Made by a program: the position numbers and the translations under genes
Notes under the pieces: generated by a model
The model's input: only the letters and a program-made list of their open reading frames with translations
Database searches by the model: none
What the model was told of the DNA's origin: nothing
Shown: piece after piece, positions 1 to 8,091 of the stretch
Layout: the number at the start of each line of letters is the position of its first letter
Numbering within the stretch: the stretch's first letter is position 1
Assembly (NCBI GenBank): GCA_900754435.1
Contig: CAAECT010000134.1
Span: forward strand, 1-13,093
Source: an uncultured Collinsella sp.
Lineage (GTDB): Bacteria; Actinomycetota; Coriobacteriia; Coriobacteriales; Coriobacteriaceae
DNA: 13,093 nt
Reading direction: 5' to 3'

Positions 1-138
1 GAGAGGGGCCAAAGGGAGCTCAAGCCCATAAGGAGGGCCTACGAGGCATGGGTCGAGGCCGGACTTCCGCTCGATTGGGACAGGCCGGCCTTCGAGGCCG
101 AACGCAAAATGGATTCTAAAAAACACCTTGCCAAATAG
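1..138 (+). CDS. 3' end of an unrecognised protein gene (5' end outside window)
   Basis: An open frame runs from the first base to a TAG at 136-138 and gives the last 45 residues of a protein. The segment is charged, rich in Arg, Glu and Lys, with a Trp-containing middle (YEAWVEAGLPLDWDRP) and a lysine-rich tail. I do not recognise a family and assign no function. Support for a real gene is the GC-rich codon use, the absence of in-frame stops, and a strong hairpin terminator that begins 13 nt after the stop. It is convergent with nifJ and shares that terminator. A chance open frame of 45 codons in GC-rich DNA remains possible. Confidence 0.55.
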   Translation, partial: ERGQRELKPIRRAYEAWVEAGLPLDWDRPAFEAERKMDSKKHLAK

Positions 139-150
139 GAGCGTCAGGAC

Positions 151-193
151 GAAAGAACCCCCGCCGCACGTAGTGCGCAGCGGGGGTTCTTTC
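151..193. terminator. Bidirectional hairpin terminator between convergent genes
   Basis: A perfect 14-bp stem (151-164 with 180-193; arm GAAAGAACCCCCGC) encloses a smaller 4-bp inner stem (166-169 with 173-176). The A-rich 5' foot and T-rich 3' foot let it work as a Rho-independent terminator in both directions. It lies between the stop of the + strand gene (138) and the stop of nifJ on the - strand (245). Confidence 0.85.
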
Positions 194-244
194 ATGTCCG
201 AGGACGTCCGCGAAGGTCAGCCCTCAGATCCTGCGGCGGGAGAC

Positions 245-3784
<3,540 letters not shown>

Positions 3785-3816
3785 ATACCCCTCTCCTCTC
3801 ATATAGGTATACAGGC

Positions 3817-3832
3817 CCCGGCGATCGCCGGG
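3817..3832. promoter_or_regulatory. 16-bp perfect palindrome in the nifJ 5' region
   Basis: CCCGGCGATCGCCGGG is its own reverse complement and sits 33-48 nt upstream of the nifJ ATG. It could be an operator for a dimeric regulator, or a leader hairpin in the mRNA just upstream of the ribosome binding site. No known binding-site family is recognised. GC-rich DNA makes palindromes somewhat more likely by chance. Confidence 0.35.
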
Positions 3833-4065
3833 ATGTTGGCGTGATGGGATTTTCGTTGTTGCTTCCAATCATCTGGCAGGCGGACTCAGCAGCAGGTACA
3901 TGGCGTGGAGAGAAGGCATGCCAAGGCGAGGAGGGCTGCACGCGCTCCACAGGCCCAGCTACCCGTCTTGCACATGACCGAGCGCCGCAAAGGCCGCATG
4001 CCGGATGCTCCCGGGCACGCCCCGGCGATGGGAAGCGCCCGCAACGGAAATCCGCATGCGGGTTT

Positions 4066-4071
4066 ATTGTA
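4066..4071 (-). promoter_or_regulatory. Possible -10 box for nifJ (weak)
   Basis: On the - strand the hexamer is TACAAT, one base from the consensus, in an AT-rich pocket (TACAATAAAC). I see no good -35 at 16-18 nt; a TTGACG lies only 6 nt away. If used, the nifJ leader would be about 275 nt long. This is a tentative assignment. Confidence 0.2.
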
Positions 4072-4181
4072 CCCCGCCGTCAAGCCATATTTCGGCAAAT
4101 ATAGGTGGCCGGCAAAGGTTTACCTCGGGTGACTATTGTGCGCCCGGCACCGACGGACACAGTCCCCTGGAACCCCACAGC

Positions 4182-4248
4182 AGTTGCGGTGAAATAGGGA
4201 CTGTTTTTGCTGTTAACGGCCTTAATCAGTCCCTATTTCACCGCAACT
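4182..4248. repeat. Large inverted repeat (REP/REPIN-like), perfect 22-bp arms
   Basis: The arms 4182-4203 and 4227-4248 are exact reverse complements over 22 bp (outer part AGTTGCGGTGAAATAGGG) and flank a 23-nt spacer that contains GTTAAC. The element starts 16 nt downstream of the stop of the truncated FHA copy on the - strand. Two inverted short palindromic units separated by a short spacer is the layout of a REP doublet. I suspect it is a dispersed genomic repeat, but this window holds only one copy. It might also stop transcription from either side, although no U-tract follows it. Confidence 0.6.
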
Positions 4249-4264
4249 CATGGGGGGGGATGAG

Positions 4265-4696
4265 CTAGAGGGCGCCGAGGAGGATGGCGTAGGTGGTGGA
4301 TTCGCCGAGTTTGAGCTCGTCGCCGGGGTTGAGCTGGGCGGAGCGGCCGGGCTCTACTTGAATACACACGCTCGTGGCCCCGTTTACCACCACGGTGCCG
4401 TTCGTGGACGACAGGTCCTCGACAAACCATGTGCCAGAATCGTCGCACCAGATATGGGCATGGCGGGCCGAGACGTCGTCGCCGACGTCGGTGATATCGC
4501 CCTCCCCCGTTGCCAGCGCGCCGATCTCGACGCCTTCCTCACTCGGCTGAATCCAGCGCGGGGCGCTCACCACGTAGCCGTTTTGCACGCGCAGCAGTCC
4601 CAGCGGATGCGCCGGCGCGACCTCGTGCTCGCCCGCGACCGAAGATGTGCTCAGCGAGCGCGGCGTCGACGTGTCGCCGCCACGGGTCGCATGAGC
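4265..4696 (-). pseudogene. Truncated, diverged copy of the FHA-domain gene (3' end only)
   Basis: These 143 codons plus stop match residues 170-312 of the intact FHA protein encoded at 11010-11948. They align without gaps and differ at about 18 of 143 residues by eye (roughly 87% identity). The FHA phosphothreonine-binding fold itself is retained: SARHAHIW and the STNGT loop are present. The whole N-terminal domain of the parent (about 169 residues) is missing. Homology stops at about 4696. The frame stays open to an ATG at 4747, but those extra 17 residues do not resemble the parent and no Shine-Dalgarno precedes them, so I treat it as a gene remnant. A short FHA-only protein being expressed cannot be excluded. 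It forms a direct repeat with the intact gene and bounds the island. Confidence 0.75.
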
Positions 4697-4719
4697 GCGG
4701 CGGCTCGCCCGACTTGGAA

Positions 4720-4800
4720 CTAAGGCGGGCGTGAGAGCAAACGGCATAGGGAACGAATCTTGCGGATGTACTCCTCGACGTCAGGCAGGTAAGCCCCACG
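4720..4800 (-). pseudogene. Possible C-terminal scrap of an unknown gene
   Basis: Directly upstream of the FHA fragment, a - strand frame reads GAYLPDVEEYIRKIRSLC and ends at a TAG (4720-4722). The frame is closed upstream by a TGA about 80 nt away. The composition looks coding-like (amphipathic, charged), but no family is recognised. It may be the tail of a gene cut at the island edge, or chance. Confidence 0.2.
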
Positions 4801-5263
4801 AAGTCACCGGGGAGGCCCAAGCGGCCCGGCACCACTTCCAGATTCTGACCAGGGCGAGTCGTTCGCCGGTGGCTGAAGGCTCGCTCCCACCCAAAAGGGG
4901 AGATTCGCGTTGTTCCCCAATCGCTCTCGCATCTTTCATTTTGCTCGAGGTGGGCTATAAAAACTTTCCTGGTGAAAGGCGGCGATTGGTTTCCTTTCTT
5001 TCTAGAGGAGCGCGCCTGTAATCTGTTTTCATCCTAAATCAAGTTAAGATCGGACCTTCCAGAGGCAAGTCGACTCAAACTGCGAGGCTCCATGTTGGAA
5101 TAAAGAGCGCTGTCGAAGTGCCAACAACACAAAGCCTGCCAGTCTCAAATAGAACCTTTTGGGAGTCCGATTGGGCCGCACACCGAATCCCCGCTGGTGG
5201 TTTTTTATAGCTGCGCAACAATAAACAAGGTTAGTGCCAGTCCAGCATGAAATTGAGGAACGT
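4748..5263. other. Intergenic region upstream of the radical SAM gene
   Basis: About 500 bp in which base composition shifts from GC-rich to AT-richer at about 4.95-5.0 kb, marking the left side of the island. Apart from the scrap at 4720-4800 I see no gene. A TATAAA at 4956-4961 lacks a good -35, and no other convincing promoter is visible. The leader of the maturase operon must lie here. No known riboswitch was recognised. Confidence 0.5.
5255..5259 (+). promoter_or_regulatory. Shine-Dalgarno that decides the maturase start
   Basis: GAGGA sits 4 nt before the ATG at 5264. The longer reading would begin at a GTG (5234) whose only purine tract (AAGG, 5227-5230) is 3 nt away, too close for good initiation. 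The protein starting at 5264 begins MHFFSV, like other maturases of this type. Confidence 0.6.
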
Positions 5264-6622
5264 ATGCATTTTTTCTCAGTAAGTGATCGTCGTTACTGCT
5301 TCGATGAGGTCACTCGCAATTGCTTTCAGGTTGACCAAGCATCAGAAGATGCGCTTCGCATATTTGAAGCATCGGGAAGAACGGTCAACTCGAAGTTGCT
5401 AACAAAGTCACTTGCTGCGAAAGGCTACGACCAAACGACCATAGCAGAACTTGAAGACGACATTGATGAGTATCAACGATTGTCTGAGCGGACTTTCTTA
5501 ACAAAAGACACGCCTCGAAAACTTAGATCCATCGAACTCCACGTTTCACATGCATGCAACCTTGGTTGTAGTTACTGTTTTGCCGGTAAAGGAGATTATG
5601 GAACGTCTCCTCTGCTGATGACAGACGAGATAGCCTTCAAGGCGGTCGACTACCTCGTCGCAAGTTCATCGGAAAACGAAACGCTTGCGATCGTCTTTTT
5701 TGGTGGGGAACCCATGATTAACGAGCCGCTGATATGGAAAACGGTCGACTATTCAAAAAGAATATACCCCAATAGAAACTTTACCTATTCTATTACGACC
5801 AACGGAACGCTTTTGAATGACACTGCTGTGAATTCTTTCAAGGAGCACGGGTTTTCTGTTCTGATTAGTCTCGATGGTACAGGATGCAAGCACGATGCAT
5901 CGCGCCCGTACAAGACGGGAGGCGGCTCTTTCTCCGATATCGACAAAAACGTTCGTCGTTTTTCCGAGTCGTTCCCCTTCGGCGCAAGAGCGACCTTAAC
6001 AAATAATAACTGTAACCTTGTTGAAGACTATCTTCAGTTTAAAGAGATGGGCTTCAGAAGGATTTACTTCTCGCCCGTGAGCTCATTCGATGAGAATATC
6101 AAACTCGACGAACACTCATTAAACAAAATCAGGGCGGGCCTAATAGATTTGGCGGATCAATATCTCAAACAGATTGATCAAGGGGAAAAGCCCTTGTTTA
6201 GAACATTGAAAACTGCAGTTGATTTGATTATGAGCAACAGGATCGCCTTTGTCGGATGCGGGGCTGGCAGGCGTTTTATTTCCGTGACTCCCGAAGGGGA
6301 CGTATACCCCTGTCACAGGTTTGTCGGGATGATGCGATTCAAAATGGGCAACATCGTCACCGGAATTGACGAAACTAGGTATATTGAAAACTGGAGTCAG
6401 GGTGTCGAAAAAAGAATTGACTGTACGGACTGTTGGGCTCGGTCTTTCTGTGGTGGGGGCTGTAGCTGGGAGGCTGCAGACGAGCACGGCTACTTGCCCA
6501 AGAGTCTACACCCTGCATCATGTGAATATAGAAAAATGTGCTACGAGATGGCTTTTGACCTTATTTCCCGCCACTCATCTTCGCAGGAGAAAAATCAACG
6601 AGAAGCTACTGTATCGGAATAA
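5264..6622 (+). CDS. Radical SAM/SPASM peptide maturase (ranthipeptide/SCIFF-maturase-like)
   Basis: 452 aa, predicted to install thioether cross-links in the two small peptides encoded just downstream. The first ~85 residues (MHFFSVSDRRYCFDE...) resemble the PqqD-like leader-binding domain that begins SCIFF maturases. The radical SAM core starts near residue 90 with the Cx3Cx2C motif CNLGCSYC (Cys 98, 102, 105), followed by AGKGDYG and the SAM-binding GGEP (147-150). The C-terminal SPASM region has eight cysteines: 332, 350, then Cx2Cx5Cx3C at 387, 390, 396 and 400, and 420 and 426, enough for two auxiliary 4Fe-4S clusters. All cluster motifs look intact. From family knowledge, such enzymes join Cys sulfur to the beta or gamma carbon of an acceptor residue. 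Its AT-richer composition, unlike nifJ, suggests transfer. The next gene is 169 nt away on the same strand. Confidence 0.88.
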   Translation: MHFFSVSDRRYCFDEVTRNCFQVDQASEDALRIFEASGRTVNSKLLTKSLAAKGYDQTTIAELEDDIDEYQRLSERTFLTKDTPRKLRSIELHVSHACNLGCSYCFAGKGDYGTSPLLMTDEIAFKAVDYLVASSSENETLAIVFFGGEPMINEPLIWKTVDYSKRIYPNRNFTYSITTNGTLLNDTAVNSFKEHGFSVLISLDGTGCKHDASRPYKTGGGSFSDIDKNVRRFSESFPFGARATLTNNNCNLVEDYLQFKEMGFRRIYFSPVSSFDENIKLDEHSLNKIRAGLIDLADQYLKQIDQGEKPLFRTLKTAVDLIMSNRIAFVGCGAGRRFISVTPEGDVYPCHRFVGMMRFKMGNIVTGIDETRYIENWSQGVEKRIDCTDCWARSFCGGGCSWEAADEHGYLPKSLHPASCEYRKMCYEMAFDLISRHSSSQEKNQREATVSE

Positions 6623-6791
6623 GCGGTTCAGCGCATTGCTGTCACCATTGTGGAGGTGTTCGTTCTTCTGATTACCGTCTGCGAAGCTTATTGCTACGTT
6701 CGCCGAAACCATTCTAGAAATATGGTGAACTAGACATCTTGGTTTGTTATACACAATATTGAGGTTTTTCTGCACTCAAAGGGAGGTAGTC
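6623..6791. other. Gap between maturase and first precursor gene
   Basis: 169 nt without a gene, AT-rich in its second half. A TATACA at 6748-6753 is a possible -10 but its -35 is poor. A short inverted repeat (ACCAT at 6708-6712, ATGGT at 6722-6726) is weak. The gap could hold a separate promoter or processing site giving more precursor than enzyme, but nothing decisive is visible. Confidence 0.35.
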
Positions 6792-6995
6792 GTGAAGCAT
6801 ATTCATCCGATTAATCCAGGAAGTGGCGACGAGGCAGGCGTGAAGCCGATGTCTTTTGACTGCCTCTTGGGCATTACTGACATCTGTACTGTTTATGATA
6901 AAGCAGATGGCTGTGGTGCATACGATTACTGCGACTATGACATGGATGGCGGCAGCATCTGCGTTGTAGATCACTGTGGCATTGATCAAACGTAG
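6792..6995 (+). CDS. RiPP precursor peptide 1 (Cys/Asp-rich, ranthipeptide-type)
   Basis: 67 aa, GTG start with a strong AGGGAGG (6780-6786) 5 nt upstream. The leader begins MKHIHPINPG and is followed by a core from about residue 22. The core has six cysteines (24, 32, 41, 47, 57, 62) within 39 residues. An Asp follows each Cys: CLLGITD, CTVYD, CGAYD, CDYD, CVVD, CGID. The Cys fall in pairs joined as Asp-x-Cys (DIC, DYC, DHC), making three repeats. There is no signal peptide or membrane segment. It is the likely substrate of the upstream maturase and a paralogue of the next gene, 30 nt away. Six Cys in a short peptide starting MKHI recalls SCIFF precursors, but the Cys-x(n)-Asp pattern recalls freyrasin. 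The final product and activity are unknown. Confidence 0.8.
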   Translation: MKHIHPINPGSGDEAGVKPMSFDCLLGITDICTVYDKADGCGAYDYCDYDMDGGSICVVDHCGIDQT

Positions 6996-7025
6996 TCTCT
7001 AATTGGATTAAGGTGAGGAGCTGTT

Positions 7026-7205
7026 ATGAAGCATATCCATCCTGTTGGTTCAAATGAACATCCTCCCGTTGAGCCTTGTTGTCTTGGAGTTGATATATGC
7101 AATTTTTACGACATCGCCGAGTGCCCTGTTGCGGATTGGTGCTATGTCGATAAAGAATCAAGCTGTGTTTTGCCAGCAGATTGGTGCGATCCAGTTGACG
7201 AGTAG
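7026..7205 (+). CDS. RiPP precursor peptide 2 (Cys/Asp-rich, ranthipeptide-type)
   Basis: 59 aa, ATG start, with GGTGAGGAG (7012-7020) 5 nt upstream. It shares the MKHIHP leader start with precursor 1. The core has seven Cys (18, 19, 25, 33, 39, 47, 54). From Cys19 onward each Cys is followed by an Asp: CLGVD, CNFYD, CPVAD, CYVD, CVLPAD, CDPVD. As in precursor 1 they form three units, linked by DIC, DWC and DWC. The extra Cys18 makes a CC pair. The two peptides align over the whole core with similar spacing but differ in most other residues, so the pattern is what is conserved. Very likely a second substrate of the same maturase, giving either two products or a two-peptide system. No function is known. 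Confidence 0.8.
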   Translation: MKHIHPVGSNEHPPVEPCCLGVDICNFYDIAECPVADWCYVDKESSCVLPADWCDPVDE

Positions 7206-7283
7206 TTTTGTGGCTAGGAACTATTTGGTCCAATTCAGAATAAGATGGGAACAAATACCAAAATCTCGTGTCTGGGAGGAGTT

Positions 7284-7391
7284 ATGCCATTATTGCAAGG
7301 TCTCGTTGGATTAGCCTTTATACTTGCGTTATATCTGGCACCTTTTTTAATTCTATTCTTCATTATCCGACTCTTTCTTCGGAGAAAATAG
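7284..7391 (+). CDS. 35-aa single-pass membrane peptide in the RiPP operon
   Basis: A short frame with ATG at 7284 and GGGAGGAG (7274-7281) just upstream. The product is almost entirely hydrophobic (residues 4-28, for example LVGLAFILALYLAPFLILFF) and ends in RLFLRRK, giving one transmembrane helix with a positive tail, probably N-out/C-in by the positive-inside rule. It is 78 nt after precursor 2 and before the operon terminator, so it is probably co-transcribed. It has no Cys and is not a third precursor. Roles that fit are a small immunity or accessory membrane protein, or an exporter partner. I recognise no family, and very short hydrophobic frames can arise by chance; the good ribosome site argues for a gene. 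Confidence 0.55.
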   Translation: MPLLQGLVGLAFILALYLAPFLILFFIIRLFLRRK

Positions 7392-7456
7392 GAGTGTCAC
7401 GCAAACATTAGCGTAGCTTTCTTCCAATATGAGCCGAGCATTGGCAAGTGGAATAA

Positions 7457-7507
7457 GAAGCCCGACCGTTCGCCACATGAAAGTGATCGGACGGGCTTCT
7501 CTATTTA
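7457..7507 (+). terminator. Terminator of the RiPP operon
   Basis: A 12-bp stem with one mismatch (GAAGCCCGACCG at 7457-7468 with CGGACGGGCTTC at 7488-7499) is followed by TCTATTT. It lies 66 nt after the small membrane peptide gene. The A-rich 5' flank may let it also act on the opposite strand. Confidence 0.7.
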
Positions 7508-8091
7508 ACCCGGGCCGCCACCCATAGCGGCTTTCCAAGCGTATTCTCAGTGCAAAGCAATCGTCAGTTTAATCCTATGCGCTGATACCGCATTTCATTT
7601 GTTCGGCTCGAATTCTACGGCCTGGCAACCCTCGCACTCTCCGGCAAATGGATTGAACGCGAAGGCAGAGATGATGTGTGCGTGGACATCGAGGCTGCTG
7701 TAGGCAACATACTGGGACATGGACCCCCGCTGCGCGTGGTATGCGGCCCGGCATATTCATTGCCGTCCAACCCCGTGTAGTTGCAGCAAAGGGTGGAACC
7801 TCAATGCTCAGCTCATGTTGTCCGTGGGACACGAGAATCGTAAGTACACTTTGGTGCGATTCTCACGCTGATACTGAGCCACCTGGAATAAGATACGTCG
7901 CGACAACACTTCGCTTCACCTCTGTCTCGACAAGATGACGTAGACTAAAGTTTCCTTTAGTAAGAGAACGAGAACTATATCTGAAAGCGTTGCGATGGCG
8001 TGAAGGCACCGAGTCCGAACCGCCTGAATGCTACGTGCATCTGCATCGCCTTTTTGTTATCTCTGCCAGTTGGGTAGCACTACACTTGTCA
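7508..8091. other. Intergenic region between the RiPP operon and the ABC gene
   Basis: About 580 bp with no intact gene. It holds an IS110-like fragment (7595-7720), an 8-bp inverted repeat (7833-7840 with 7857-7864), and a 7-bp inverted repeat with a 4-nt loop (ACTAAAG at 7944-7950, CTTTAGT at 7955-7961). No clear terminator for the ABC gene, which ends at 8092 on the - strand, was found. Confidence 0.5.
7595..7720 (-). pseudogene. N-terminal fragment of an IS110-family-like transposase
   Basis: A 41-residue frame begins MSQYVAYSSLDVHAHIISAF and ends at TGA. The stretch Y-V-A-Y-x-x-L-D-V-H is like the start of IS110-family transposases, whose first catalytic Asp lies in a (G/x)LDVH motif. 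A GGGGG tract sits just before the ATG. Full-length IS110 transposases are several hundred residues, so this is at most a remnant; no terminal ends or remaining domains are visible in the following sequence. It is recognised from memory of the motif only, so other origins are possible. Confidence 0.4.

Larger units (their letters stand above)
3785..4264. other. Intergenic region upstream of nifJ: leader plus palindromes
   Basis: About 480 bp with no convincing gene. It holds the nifJ Shine-Dalgarno (3793-3797), a 16-bp palindrome (3817-3832), a possible - strand -10 box (4066-4071), and a large inverted repeat (4182-4248) that abuts the truncated FHA gene copy. Short open frames here, on both strands, lack credible starts and recognisable sequence. 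Confidence 0.6.

Noticed and set aside
3886..4098. A 70-codon - strand frame ahead of nifJ as a leader peptide or lipoprotein
   Set aside because: No ribosome site, overlaps several palindromic GC-rich stretches, and the Cys/Ala-rich ending looks like frame noise.
4265..4747. The FHA fragment as an intact 160-aa gene
   Set aside because: Its first 17 residues have no match in the parent, no Shine-Dalgarno precedes ATG 4747, and two thirds of the parental N-terminal region is gone; a remnant is the simpler reading.
5185..5210. CCGCTGGTGG followed by a T-run, resembling a T-box terminator
   Set aside because: No specifier loop, no T-box consensus and no complementary arm upstream; the maturase is not an amino-acid gene.
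5234..5263. GTG at 5234 as the maturase start, adding ten residues
   Set aside because: The purine tract is only 3 nt from it; ATG 5264 has GAGGA at a workable distance and matches how related maturases begin.
7024..7254. A 76-codon - strand frame over precursor 2
   Set aside because: Antisense to a peptide gene that has a clear ribosome site, a paralogue and a conserved Cys/Asp pattern.
8007..8018. GGCACCGAGTCC, recalling the 3' tail of a Cas9 tracrRNA
   Set aside because: A 12-base coincidence. There are no cas genes, repeats or pairing arm nearby, and no CRISPR-like spaced repeats anywhere in the window.
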